From contig AP026542.1 of assembly GCA_026075535.2 (NCBI GenBank), positions 6,944,001-7,008,000 on the forward strand: a DNA stretch of 64,000 nucleotides. The letters are read 5' to 3'. The position numbers and the translations under genes were made by a program. This document shows positions 53,900 through 64,000 of this stretch, in pieces; position 1 is the stretch's first letter, and each line of letters begins with the position of its first letter. The DNA is from Tricholoma matsutake. Taxonomy: Eukaryota; Basidiomycota; Agaricomycetes; Agaricales; Tricholomataceae. The notes below the pieces were generated by a model. It did not search any database. It saw nothing but the letters and a program-made list of their open reading frames with translations, and was not told the origin of the DNA.

Positions 53900-55609
53900 T
53901 CAGTGGAATTCCTTGATTAACTGAGGGGCATTCACATCAGACTCTTCGACCCATGAGTTCTCCTCATACCCATAACCCTTCCAATGTACCAAATACTGTA
54001 GTTTTCCTTGATGCAAACGGCTGTCCAAGATTGATTCGACTTCATATTGGCGTTCTCCCTCGATCACTGTAGGTGGTGGTGGTGGGTGTGAATGGCGTCC
54101 TGGGAATGGATCTGGGGGAGCTGGAAGCAGTTTGACAACATGGAAGATGGGGTGGAGTCTGGACATGGAGGCTGGGAGGCGTAGACGATAGGCATGCGTT
54201 CCAACACACTTGACAATGGGGAAAGGTCCCAAGAAGCGATGAGCGAGTTTCTTGGATGGACGTGTAGTGGAGATGTCACTGGAGTCAAGATAAACTTGAT
54301 CACCAACCTTGTACTGAGTGGTCGGGGAATGGCACTGGTTGTAAAATCACGCCATGTCGTCCTTCGCCTTTGCTAAGGCTGCCCTTGCCTCCTCCAAGCT
54401 ATCCCGCATGTGTTCTGTGAACTCATTCACCGTCTCGATGTGTGAGGGAGTTTGGCGAGGTTCAAATCCCATGCGTGGATGTCTTCCAGTGTCTAAGAGG
54501 AAAGGGGTCTGTTGAGTGGAAGCATGGACATGGTTGTTGTATCCGAACTCGGCCAAGGGAAGGAGATCATCCCAATCATCCTGGCGCTCATTGACAAAGA
54601 TGCAGATGTACTGCTCCAGTTCCTGGTTGACTCGCTCAGTCTGGCCGTCAGTTTGTGGGTGATAAGCGGTTGAAGCGAGGAGTTTGATCCCCAGGAGTCG
54701 GTACAGCTCACGAGTGAACTCTGCCATGAACTGAGGGCCACAATCTGAGAGGAAAGCACCAGGAAGTCCATGTAATTTCCACACGTGGTGGAGGTAGAGT
54801 CAGGCAGCACCTAGGGCACTGACAGTGGTGTGAGTGGGAATGAAGTGAGTGTGTTTTCCCACTGAGTCAACTGTGCACATCACCGCATCAAGCCTGTTTG
54901 ACTCTGGTAACTCCACCACAAAGTCGATGCTGACAACATCCCAACGACTCTCTGGAACAGGAAGGGGGTGTAGCTCGCCAATAGGCTTGTGACAAGGAAC
55001 CTTGGTGCATAAGCAAAGGTCACAAGTGCGACAATACTGACCAATGAGCCATGACATTTGTGGCCACCAATAGTTCCGTGAGGTGAGCTCCAAGGTCTTC
55101 CAGCGTCCGGGATGGCCAGCAATCTGTGAGTCATGGTGTTGGGATATGATGCGCCAGCGAAGGTCTGGGTCATTGGGAACGTAGATGCAATCCCTGAAAT
55201 ACAACAAGTCCTCCTTTTCAGCCCACTCTGCCACACATAAGGAAAGGGTCGATCCCTTCCTCAGTTCTTTAACAGCTCGGGTGACAACATCCTCATGTAA
55301 ACCGCTATGGTTTGCACGACGAATGTCACATAGGATGTCCCGCTCCTCGCCCTGGGGTGCGATGCCTTCCAGTGCCTGAATGGTGAACAGGTCTGGCTGC
55401 AACAACACAATGTTTTGGTTGTCATTGCTGCCATCCCCATGGTCTGGATGTCGGGAGAGGGCATCGGTCTTCCCCAAGCTGCGACCCGGATGGTGGTGCA
55501 AGGAGAAGTCAAATCTGGATAGATACAGGGACCAACGAGCTTGACGACGGTTCAATTTCTTGGCCGTCATAAAGTACTCAAGATTCTTGTGATCCATCCA
55601 AATTTCCAC
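53900..55609 (-). pseudogene. A2 RNase H end, integrase and chromodomain
   Basis: The minus strand begins in RNase H (MDHKNLEYFMTAKKLNRRQA). Integrase has HHDSQIAGHPGRWKTLELTS with CRTCDLCLC (HHCC), VSIDFVVELPESNRLDAVM (Asp), AFLSDCGPQFMAEF (Asp) and AYHPQTDGQTERVNQELEQY (Glu). A stop near 54798 separates two pieces and another lies near 54347. The C-terminal part reads LAHRFLGPFPIVKCVGTHAY and HPIFHVVKLLPAPPDPFPGR. The chromodomain is EGERQYEVESILDSRLHQGK then LQYLVHWKGYGYEENSWVEE, ending at 53900. A1 lacks everything after MAE. Confidence 0.9.
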
Positions 55610-57714
55610 CTTGTGTTGGGCACCCTCAAGGAAGTGTCACCACTCCTCAAGTGCACGCATTATTGCCAACATCTCCTTGTCATGGATCTCATAGTTTCGC
55701 TCTACACCACTAAGGCTTTTGGAGTAGAACGCAACAGGATGCCACTTCTGGTCCTCTGGAGACTGCTGAGACAACACAGCGCCCGTCGCAAAGTCAGAAC
55801 TGTCGGCTTCTACACGAAAAGGACACGAATTGTCAGCAAAGGTAAGGATGGGAGCAGAAGTGACCATCTCTTTAAGCTTTTCAAATGCCTCCTGTTGCGC
55901 ATTATCCCACCTCCATGCCTCCTTTCCTGTCAAGTCAAACAGTGGTCGTGCATGATGTGAGAAGTCCTTGATAAAACACTGGTAGAAGTTGATGAAGCCC
56001 AGGAAAGACTGCACCTCCTTCTTGTTCGTGGGCGTCGGCCAAGCTGTGACCCCATTCACCTTGATAGGATCCACCTCCACTTGACCCTCCGAGATAATCA
56101 GGCCAAGGTACTCAATCTTGGTCTTCTTGAACTCGCATTTGTCTTGACGAAGGTAGAGGTTGTACCATCAAAGCCATTCTAGGACGAGGCGCGTGATGCG
56201 ACAGTGCTCTTCAACCGTGCAAGTGAAGATGAGGATGTCGTCGAGATAGATGCAGACAACACCTTCGAGGATGAGGTCATGAAAGATGTCATTCATCATG
56301 GTTTGGAAGGTGGCAGGGCTATTAGTAAGGCCAAAGAACATGACAAGCAGTTCAAAAAGACCACGGTTGGTATGAAAGGCTGCCTTCCACTCATCTCCCT
56401 CCTTTATCCTCACATTATTGTAGCCCCAATGGACATCGAGCTTGGTGAAGTATCGGGCTCCATGGAGCTGGTTCATGAGTTCAGAGATGAGGGGTAGTGG
56501 GTAGCAATTTTTGACTGTGATGTTGTTGAGCCTTCTGTAGTCTTGAATCGGTCGAAGTGAGCCATCCTTCTTCTTGACAAAGAAAAAGGGAGAGGCCATG
56601 GGTGACTTCGATGGTTGAATATGTCCAGAGGCCAGGTGCTCGTCGATGAACTGGTCAAGCTGTCGTTGTTCTTCAGGAGAGAGAGGATAGACCTTGCAGG
56701 ATGAAGGGGTCGCACCGGGGGTGAGTTTGATCACGTGATCCCATGGCTTGCGCGCAGGAAGAGAGTTGAACAACTCCTTGGAGAACACGTCTTCAAACTC
56801 ATGGAGATGTGGGAGTAAGGAATTAGTAGAGGATTTAGCGGCATTGTTTTTGTGGAAGGCCTCGGCGAGGCATTGGGATATGTTTGATGTGGCACACACC
56901 TCGTGCGATGAGCGAATCGCAGTGTAGAAGATCCGATCACCCTCCTCCACTTCCTCTGGGTCCTCATCATCATCCGAGTCCAGCACCAACTCAGGAACCC
57001 CTTCCAATTCCACTTCAGGTATAGGCAGGGGTCTGGCATGACACTTCTGAGTACGTCGTATCGCCGCCTTCTGTCCACGACGTTCTTGCCTGGCTTCTGT
57101 GAAACAAGTCCAACAGTGGGATGGACATCGGCTCATGGTAACCTCCCCAGTACGCCAGTCAACCTCTGGGTTATGGTCTCGAAGCCATGGATATCCCAAA
57201 ATCACCTTTTGCTTTCCTAATTGAGTGACAGCAAAAAGGGCACGCTCACTATGATCTTTGTAATGGAGAACCAGGTCTACAACCTCTCAGATGGCACCAG
57301 CTTCATTTGGGGATCCATCCACATTATACACAGGTATTGGACGCAAGAGTGAGCGAGTATTTAGGCGATGTTGTTGTGCAAGATGGGAGTCGATGAAGAG
57401 ACCGGTTGTACCAGAGTCCAGGAGCGCAGAGACACCGAGTATCTGTCCAGTGTCGGTCGTCTGCAGTTTGATTGCTAGGTTCAAGGAATGTGCGAGGGAG
57501 TGGATGCCACAATATACTTGCGTGGTAGTTTACGCTCCCATGATTTAATTTTGGGATGTGGAGTAGAAGGAGAGATGGGGAGAGCAGGTACGTCTTTAGC
57601 CAACTTCGAAGGGTCAGAGAGGGGAGCAGTCACAGAAATGGATTCATTCTCTGGGGATTCAACTGACAAGACTTCAAAGCAGTTATGGACAGGCAGTGAG
57701 GGCGTATGATTCAC
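55610..57714 (-). pseudogene. A2 protease, RT and start of RNase H
   Basis: The minus strand from about 57714 reads NHTPSLPVHNCFEVLSVESP, then the protease LLDSGTTGLFIDSHLAQ (DSG near 57.42 kb). After a stop near 57287 comes ILGYPWLRDHNPEVDW, an acidic linker, and the RT from [22 protein letters not shown] motifs are [20 protein letters not shown] and [17 protein letters not shown] near 56.24 kb. The TGA after LVLEWL at about 56168 is at the same site as in A1. VNGVTAWPTPTNKKEVQSFL and FRVEADSSDFATGAVLSQQ follow (connection and RNase H). Confidence 0.88.
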
Positions 57715-57830
57715 TCGCTGCGAATAGGAAAATCCTGCTCCTCTACAACTTCCAACTTAATCTCCTCTGCAACTTGATCCTTCGCTTCCTCAACATCTAC
57801 AAGCGCCAACAAGTCTTGCAGGAGTTCATC

Positions 57831-58828
57831 TCATCCCTCAGGGGTGAGCATGCAGATATCCTGACGATGGGGACATGCTCCAGCCCTGTGTCCAGTTTCC
57901 CCACAATGGTAGCAGAGATCCAACTTACGCGCACGGCTGCAGGCTGCATCAACATCCATTGGTACTGGGACGTTGATGGCTGGTGTGGGAGTTTGACAAA
58001 CAGGAATGGGGTTAGGCTGGGGAAGGCTTCGATTGAAGGTGTAGGGCATATGAGTGGTATTCGGAGCATGGAATGCAGCATTAAACACCGCATTTGTGAG
58101 TCGGTTCTCATCACAGAGTGAAGCAGCTTCATACCAAGCAAAGATATCATCGTCCACTGGGCATCCTTCCAACATCTGTGCAATCTGGTCCTGAATTTCT
58201 CGGTTGAGCCCCCGTCGGAACTTCACCACCACTGGTAACCCACTCCCATATCCTGCCATGTCCACCAAATCCTTGAACTCATCGATATAGTCGTCCATGG
58301 ATCGACGTCCCTGGTGGTAAGCGGATGACTCAAGTCATGTCACTGCTTGGTGGCGTTCATTGAGGGGACAAAAGTGGCATACAAACTCAGCTCAAAAGTC
58401 ACCCCAAGTGGAGAAGGGTAGAGAACTGAGTTCTTTAGTTTGATGCAGGATACGGTCCACATAGAGATAGGCGCGTTCAGATTTCATGTATGTGAAGGCC
58501 CAATAAATTTTTGCAGCCTCATCAATGAATTGATGTGACTGGAGACTGATGTATAACTCACAGGAATTAAGGAATACACGTCCCTGCGCACGTGCACCAT
58601 TAAATTCAGTGGGGGGGACGGTTTGATCTGGGCACGTTCCTTAGTGAATGCATTTGGCAGAACGTCATTGTTGGGTGCGCTTGGAGTCGTAAAGGGGGAA
58701 CTATTGGTCATAGGGTTAGTCTGGAGGGTCCTAACAAAGTTTTCAATCGTAGATTTAAGCAAGTCAATTTGCATGCGCATTCCAGAAACATCGCTTTCAA
58801 GCGCGTCAAAACGTTCTGATGTGTCCAT
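57831..58828 (-). pseudogene. A2 Gag, frameshifted
   Basis: The ATG at 58828 (MDTSERFDALESDVSGM) corresponds to 125 in A1. A run of seven C (eight in A1) near 58615 shifts the frame after AQIKPSPP. Later pieces include MDDYIDEFKDLVDMAGYGSG and FAWYEAASLCDENRLTNAVF, and the zinc knuckle CYHCGETGHRAGACP (CX2CX4HX4C) near 57.88-57.93 kb. Here the region that is shifted in A1 is intact, so the two copies carry different breaks. Bases 58829-58994 are the leader. Confidence 0.86.
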
Positions 58829-58994
58829 GTCGCTAGGGGGCGCGTTTGGCAAAAATGGCGGCGTAATAAAGGCAAGATTATCTGGAACGGTGTGTAGGGA
58901 CTCTGTGGAGCTTTGGGAAGCATCGTCCAGTCCGTACCTGCCTATCTTGGGCAGTGCATTCGTGATTTTCGGGCCTTAGGGGAGAGTTTTCTAC

Positions 58995-59420
58995 TATAAG
59001 GGCAACCTAAGCCTCTAGCAAAGGGAAATCCGAAGTTAAAATTATACTACATAATACAGGGATTGGGGACACACCTAGCAAAGGGAAATCCAAAGAGAAA
59101 ACTCTAAGGATCCCCTTGCTGATGCCCAGTATATGTGAAGACAACAAAAATCAAATATAACCTAAAAATAGAAAAAGGCGGAGATAGGCAGATCAAGGCC
59201 ACCAAATGACATCATACCAAGGGGTAGGTGTCGGAAGGGGTACTCCGCCTCTAAATATAAAAGTGTCAACATGTACAAACATGATAGAAAGGGAAAATTA
59301 GTAATAAAATCCGGAAAAATCATAGAAAATGAAGAATAGAAGGAAATGAGGTGAGGAAAAATGTAGGACGAACATAAAAAATAGGAAAAACACACAGGGC
59401 ACCCCCCTAGTCCCCTTACA
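58995..59420 (-). repeat. A2 5' LTR
   Basis: 426 bp, minus strand TGTAAGGGG...CCCTTATA, abutting target duplication atatc at 59421-59425. The first internal bases (minus) are gtagaaaactctcccctaagg; no standard tRNA primer-binding site is obvious. Confidence 0.94.
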
Positions 59421-59425
59421 ATATC

Positions 59426-59908
59426 ATTGATATGGGGAAGAGGGTAATTGTTGGGGACAGTCACACAGTTCAAAATGCGGTAGTTGTTGACCCAGCGTGG
59501 TAAAACAGTAGTGTCGGCTTTGGGTACAATGAAGGAGGGTGATGTGTATTGCGAGTAGGAAGGTCTAATTTGACCTGCTGCATAATGTTGATCTATCAGA
59601 GTTTTCCAACCTGTTTGGTATTTGCGGGGACATGAGTAAGCTCACATGGTAGATATGGAGATGCCTGGCTTGACTTTGATGTGGTGATAGGCATCTTTTG
59701 GTAGGTCATGGACATGGGGAATATCAGTTGGGAAACAATCTGTGAATTCCTTTTTCATTTTGGTATCATATTTCATAAGTCTGGTTTGTGCTGCTAATTG
59801 TTTGATATGGGTAGTGAGTAAGCCTAGGATGTTCGGGCCTCTGACAGAATGTTTTTCCATGTCAAATTTCCTGGGGTGTTCTTCAAAAGAAATGTTGCAA
59901 AAGTTCAC
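59426..59908 (-). pseudogene. Element B RT, N-terminal part
   Basis: Minus-strand frame NFCNISFEEHPRKFDMEKHS, GLLTTHIKQLAAQTRLMKYD, then a stop near 59642 and RPSYSQYTSPSFIVPKADTT, RWVNNYRILNCVTVPNNYPL, ending at HINDI where A2 is inserted. The catalytic half continues at 53373 and below. The same sequence, in plus orientation, is 4943-5430. Confidence 0.88.
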
Positions 59909-60072
59909 AGTGTACTAGTGTCCAGAGCTCTTGTATATGTTCATGACTTGCTTTCAGTAGTTGTCTTTCACAATGGCATTGCACAGTGGGCAAGATTCTC
60001 AGTGGAATATGTTTCAGTGTTGGGTCAGGCGGGTGTAGCAAATTGTAACCAGTTTCCTTAGCAATGACGGTT

Positions 60073-60669
60073 TTAAGTTCTGCGTTGACAACAATTTTTC
60101 ACAAGGAAGTCAAGGCTGAGTATGAGGTCTGTCTGGAGTTGGGGGCAAATGATGGCATTCATAGTACGTGGTTTCCAGGCTGCGTCTTGTGAAATTACAT
60201 TCAGTCTACAGTACTCAGTTAAAAGGATGGGTCGAGGTTTTGATTGGCCGGTAATGAAAGCTGCAGAAATGGCGAAAGGTTTGAAAAGCATGCGATAGGC
60301 GAGACTGTAAAGTTCAACCATCTCTTCAGATATCAGTACTGGTGGAGCACCATGATCGATTAGCGCTCGAATTGGAGACAGTGCACAGGTAAACAGGGTG
60401 TTGATACAACAGTCCCACCAGAGATGGTCCCATAGATCTAGGAGTAGGGATGCAGTAGGAGAGGGCACGTACTTGTTAAACTTGTCTGAGTCGACAAAGT
60501 CTTCTTCAATGTAATCTTCTTCAAGGCTGGTATCAAAGATAGCAGCAACTATGGGGACACTGGCCTTCTTGAAGGTGGCCTTGGCCCATAAGGCATGTGT
60601 GGTGGTAACTTTCTTGCAGGCATCTAGAGAAGGGTGTTCAGCAGCACAGGTGTGAGAGAAATGACCCAT
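60073..60669 (-). pseudogene. Element B aspartic protease region
   Basis: On the minus strand the zinc-knuckle end MGHFSHTCAAEHPSLDACKK leads to an acidic linker (DTSLEEDYIEEDFVDSDKFN) and the protease. The active-site loop is SPIRALIDHGAPPVLISEEM, with Asp-His-Gly instead of Asp-Ser/Thr-Gly; the second motif is QTDLILSLDFLVKN. The fragment at 4235-4780 carries the same DHG, so this is a property of the element rather than a private mutation. About 198 residues, ending in TAA at 60073. Confidence 0.82.
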
Positions 60670-61626
60670 GTAGAAGGTATGGCACTTGTAGCAGCCTTAA
60701 TGGACATCTAAAAGGTCTTTCTCGGACTGGGTGAGCTTGGGTAAGGTGATGAAGCCAACCACTGGGTTGTTGATGATTGAGCCGGTGATGGATCTAGAGG
60801 TGTTGCTAACAGAGTTGACAGTGGGTGGGGTATATGCGCCACAATTCGAGGAGTGGAGCTTGGCCGCGGCTTTGGTGGCAGATGCCATGCTTGAAGATAT
60901 CTGTTTTTCATGAGTAGCACATTGAACGTCAAGGATAACAATACGATGAATCCATGACTTGATGTCTTCTATGGTGTCTAATTTTTTCTTCAAGGTGCGG
61001 TAGGCAAGACGAAGGGCAGGATTAAGGTGTGTGATGAGATGCACATGAAAATGTTTGGCAGGGATGTGTTGCAGGGAGTCAGCAGCTTCGAGTTTGTTGT
61101 TTGCTTTGCGGATGGAGATGGACCATTCGTAGAATTCTTGCTCGCCCTGAGGGGCAATCAGTTCCTGGATGAGTTTGTCTTCCCAGTCCATAAGAAGCCA
61201 TTTATGTTTGACCTTGAGCATGAAGTCTGCAAAGGATAAGGCAATGAGGTGGTCGCTGTCAGATTCAATCCAGGACTGCATGAATTCAGACTCAAAGGAA
61301 TAAATGATCCCCCCGACTTGGTCTTCAGGGGTGATTTCCTTGTATGCAAAGAAGTGTTTGCACGTGTAGTCGAATCTGCGAAGATTGGTAATTGTGATAG
61401 AACCGGTGGACAAGATTGGTGGTTGGCTGGTGGCAGTTTGCAGGATGGTGGCAGGAGCATATGGCATGTTCACAATGACAGGGTCAACAGGAGCCATGGT
61501 GTGCAAGCAGTTTGACAGGGCGGTGTCCGAGTCTGATGAGGCTGAGCATTTTTGGGGAATGCGTGCAGGGGCTATAGGTATGGGTGAATTATGCTGATTA
61601 GGCGATGATGGTGAAGAGGGTGTCAA
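60640..61626 (-). pseudogene. Element B Gag with zinc knuckle
   Basis: The open frame spans 61626-60697; the first ATG is at 61497 (MAPVDPVIVNMPYAPATILQ), and an upstream start cannot be excluded. The capsid-like region has CKHFFAYKEITPEDQVGGII, SFADFMLKVKHKWLLMDWED and LRLAYRTLKKKLDTIEDIKS. After TLPKLTQSEKDLLDVH a TAA interrupts the frame, directly followed by CYKCHTFYMGHFSHTC (CX2CX6HX4C). This is typical Agaricomycete gypsy Gag order. Bases 61627-61992 are the element's leader, without an ORF of interest. Confidence 0.82.
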
Positions 61627-61992
61627 AGGCAGTAATGGTGATGATGGGGGTGTCAGTGAAGGCGATGGTGTATAAGCGAGAGACTCCAGTATGAGGATTT
61701 TTTTTTGATTTCTGGGATGGGCAAGGTTTATAAATGAGGGATTCAGGCTCAGATCCGTGAAGAAGGTCGGTGCTTTGTTTTAATGAAGAATAATCAGGGT
61801 GGGTTGAAGTTCAGAAGCGTGTCCGATAAGGTTACACTGACAAGATATGATTTATTGAATTTGGATAAGGGATTTGGGCGGCGAGATAAGTGCTGGCATT
61901 GTTTGATGGGCAGGGAGATAATGCGAAGATACTGTGTGACGTGTCAGGGAAGGGAAAGATAAGCAAGTGATTCATTCAACTTGAAAAAAAAG

Positions 61993-62166
61993 TGGAAGGA
62001 TGCTGAGGCATCCAAAACTAAGGTATCACTAGACTAAAGTGGAATGGGTTATATTATTGAGGGTATATGATAAGGTTACAAGACAATGTTCGTATTGTAT
62101 ATATGTCCGCGGGAAGGTCAGGTGATCGCGTCTATTAGTCAGTATTAGGTAAGAGATACTCTTACG
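61993..62166 (-). repeat. Element B 5' LTR
   Basis: 174 bp, matching 40158-40331. The outer end reads cttacg rather than cttaca, so the terminal TG is mutated to CG. Followed by target duplication ctcga at 62167-62171. Confidence 0.93.
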
Positions 62167-62171
62167 CTCGA

Positions 62172-63018
62172 GACTCCAAATAAAATTGGGCCGTAAACTT
62201 GAAAACTTGAGGACTTAGCTTAAATTCTACACCTTGTTGTGCAGAGGACTTGAGGACTTCGAGGGACTTGAGGGAAAACCTGAGGATGGAACGTAAAAGA
62301 GCGGGTAAAGTTACGATGCTCCATTCGACAGGTGGGAGGGCACCTTTTTACAATCGGGTACAGAAAATTACAATTCCATCGCACGCGTTCTCTTGCGTGA
62401 AAGCTAAATTAATTAACAAGAAAGGGTGATAGCTCGAAAACTAATAAAGAAGTTACAGGACGTTGTTGTGTCCATGCGGCGAGTGGTCTTAAAGTGGCGT
62501 CGTCGAGTCCTCATCTAGGGGTTTCAGCAGCTGGGGATGTCTCGGGGAATCGACGGGGATTGGTTCCTCGTCGAGTTTCTCTATTGATAGAACGTCACCT
62601 GTGCCCCCAGCAAGCGCGGAGAACACTCGAACGGGACCTCTCGACCCTACCGTCCAGCCGTTTTAGACCCTTCGATTATGGATGTTGACTAGCCAGAAAA
62701 GGAAAATGCCAAGATGAGTTATAAATAAGAAACATCAAACGCAAGGTTAATTAAAAACCTGGAACCGTCCCCTCCTGTTGACAGCGGCGTAGCCCGAGGG
62801 AGCATCACCAACGCGTCGTGTATTTGATGTGTTGGGAGGAAGAAGGAGCTAGAAAGTAAAAATAGAATAAAAACTATCACGCAAATTCTATTTCTGCATA
62901 CTCCCGTCCGTGAGAATCCTAGCCCACCACTCACGCATTGGCGGGCGAAATACACACACGTTCAAAGTTGAACACTCGATTTCGGACTCTCCCGAAACTT
63001 GCCGAAGTCTGCCGAAAT
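62172..63018. other. Non-coding flank with motifs shared with 39.6-39.75 kb
   Basis: No convincing gene. gactccaaataaaattgggcc at 62172-62192 and about 55 bp from ctatttctgcatactccc at 62888 recur at 39637 and 39697. Between them are purine-rich repeats of acttgagg type (62200-62285). Confidence 0.5.
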
Positions 63019-63078
63019 TGAAATCAAACTTGAAATCGTATCGAAATAAGCCCTCAAATCGGTACTGTGAAGAACCCT
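63019..63078 (-). repeat. Candidate displaced right TIR of the Harbinger element
   Basis: Reverse complement begins agggttcttcacagtaccga and follows the left TIR (29481-29540) for about 56 bp with around eight differences. Followed by att (63079-63081), matching att at 29478-29480. Confidence 0.5.
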
Positions 63079-64000
63079 ATTTACTGCTACTAAAAACTAT
63101 ATGCATACCTTGTGAGAACTCAGACATGACATGCATTCCATGCGAAGCAGTGGCCCTCTAGCACAAGTATATTACTCCAGATGTTCGCGTCAAGTTCGCG
63201 TTCAACATTTGCCAGTGGATACGGAGACATGTCAGCCCCACTCAATCTTCTTGTACTCTCATCATTTTGCCCTAGCCACCAAATAATCTGGATATGGTCT
63301 CAATGTCTCTTCGATTTCGGATATTTCGCCGAATTTTGCTTGGTACGTCATTACTTAAATAAACCTGTTGCAAGACATCTCATTTCGCAGGTTTGATCGC
63401 ACTTCTGTCATTATTCTCAATTATTTTGTCTATTATCCTTTGCCATTCATTCTCTCACCGGAGGGTCTTCTGGATGATAATTTTGGTCCAAAGCGCTTGC
63501 ATGGCAAGGTCCTTGTGGTCGTAAGAAAATCCTCCACGGGATTCTACATCTAACCTGCACAAACTCTACAGCGCCCTTAGCAAACCTTTACTGAAGCGTG
63601 CCCAGTCAGTTGCATGGGAAGTTGTCGGGTTATTTGTTCTCCTGCCCTTTGAACTGAGTTAGTGTCTTGATCTACACATCTAAATTCCAAACTTACTTTC
63701 TACAATCAGTACTCGCACTAGTTGTCATATCCACCCCTTTGCAGCGCGAGCCTTCACCAAATCTCATATATAATGTCCTTCAAATATTTATTCTCATCAA
63801 TGCAATTATCGGTGAATCTACTTCTCTTCGTGGTTTCGTATGTCATTGATCGGCTTCTTCCCTAGATCTCGGATACATGATCTCTCTCCTGGTCACGGCC
63901 ATGATCACTGTTCCTGCTTATGACCAGGATGTCTGGGTTCGCGATATAGACTCATCCCCGTCTCCATTTCCCATTTCAATCCTCTTTTCATTTGTATTTC
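63079..64000. other. Unidentified right-end sequence
   Basis: Only short ORFs. One open to the window edge, from the ATG at about 63878 (MISLLVTAMITVPAYDQDVW), is hydrophobic at its start and might be an exon of a gene that continues outside; I cannot support a call. Confidence 0.35.

Larger units (their letters stand above)
53379..59420 (-). mobile_element. Complete Ty3/gypsy element A, copy 2 (A2), 6,042 bp
   Basis: LTRs 53379-53804 and 58995-59420 (426 bp each), flanked by the 5-bp duplication atatc (53374-53378, 59421-59425). It is inserted in element B's RT between HINDI and LADCAKG. Order on the minus strand: LTR, Gag, protease, RT, RNase H, integrase, chromodomain, polypurine tract, LTR. 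I count 7 differences between its LTRs, all transitions, about 98.4% identity. This is the reference for A1 at the left end. Confidence 0.95.
40158..62166 (-). mobile_element. Complete Ty3/gypsy element B carrying two nested elements
   Basis: LTRs of 174 bp lie at 40158-40331 and 61993-62166. They are flanked by a perfect 5-bp target duplication ctcga (40153-40157 and 62167-62171). On the minus strand the order is LTR, Gag, protease, RT (split by A2), RNase H, integrase, chromodomain (split by C2), LTR. Subtracting A2, C2 and their duplications leaves about 5,674 bp, a normal size for a chromovirus. Both nested insertions have their own 5-bp duplications and the interrupted reading frames resume across them. 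Genes contain stops. Confidence 0.95.

Noticed and set aside
62494..64000. Host genes at the right end
   Set aside because: The ORFs are short, lack recognisable motifs and show no convincing splice structure.

Overview
The window looks like a repeat-saturated stretch of a filamentous fungal nuclear genome, most likely an Agaricomycete (Basidiomycota). The evidence is the set of element families (chromodomain Ty3/gypsy elements, a KDZ-type DNA transposon, PIF/Harbinger, a DIRS/Ngaro-type tyrosine-recombinase retroelement, and an Ulp1-protease transposon gene) together with short introns of about 45-60 nt. I see no confident host gene. Almost every coding region is a decayed transposon gene, and the stops that break them are overwhelmingly TGA, often where a sister copy has CGA. 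This points to CpG (5-methylcytosine) deamination as the main decay process.

Layout, left to right. 1-5856 (+) is a composite: the internal part of gypsy element A (A1), a fragment of gypsy element B, and an A-family LTR. 5881-12669 (+) is element C copy 1 (C1), truncated at its 5' end but keeping its 3' LTR. 12.8-29.1 kb (-) is one Ulp1-protease transposon gene split by three insertions: a solo A-type LTR (13038-13467), a hAT-like MITE in an intron (13727-14215), and a 13,053-bp KDZ transposon with 154-bp terminal inverted repeats (15289-28341) that carries the transposase and four further genes. 29.5-32.8 kb is a PIF/Harbinger element with a Myb-like gene (+) converging on a DDE transposase (-). 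33.0-40.1 kb (+) is a DIRS/Ngaro-like retroelement (gag, RT, tyrosine recombinase) between 365-bp direct repeats. It is interrupted by a tandem pair of 230-bp units that each contain a tRNA-like cloverleaf, and by a 1,218-bp TIR element.

40158-62166 (-) is one complete LTR element, B, with 174-bp LTRs and a perfect 5-bp target duplication CTCGA. Two complete elements are nested in it: C2 (40553-50835, +, inserted in the chromodomain region, imperfect 5-bp duplication CCAGG/CCAGA) and A2 (53379-59420, -, inserted in the reverse transcriptase gene, 5-bp duplication ATATC). Without these inserts B is about 5.7 kb. The last 1.8 kb (62172-64000) is mostly non-coding and includes a sequence that may be the displaced right end of the Harbinger element.

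The most interesting biology is in two places. Element C (10.3 kb) carries a third long reading frame of about 790 codons between the integrase chromodomain and the 3' LTR, kept in one frame in both copies. The KDZ transposon carries a cargo of four further genes and is peppered with GATGCC-type hexamers. All domain calls are from reading motifs by eye; no database search was run.
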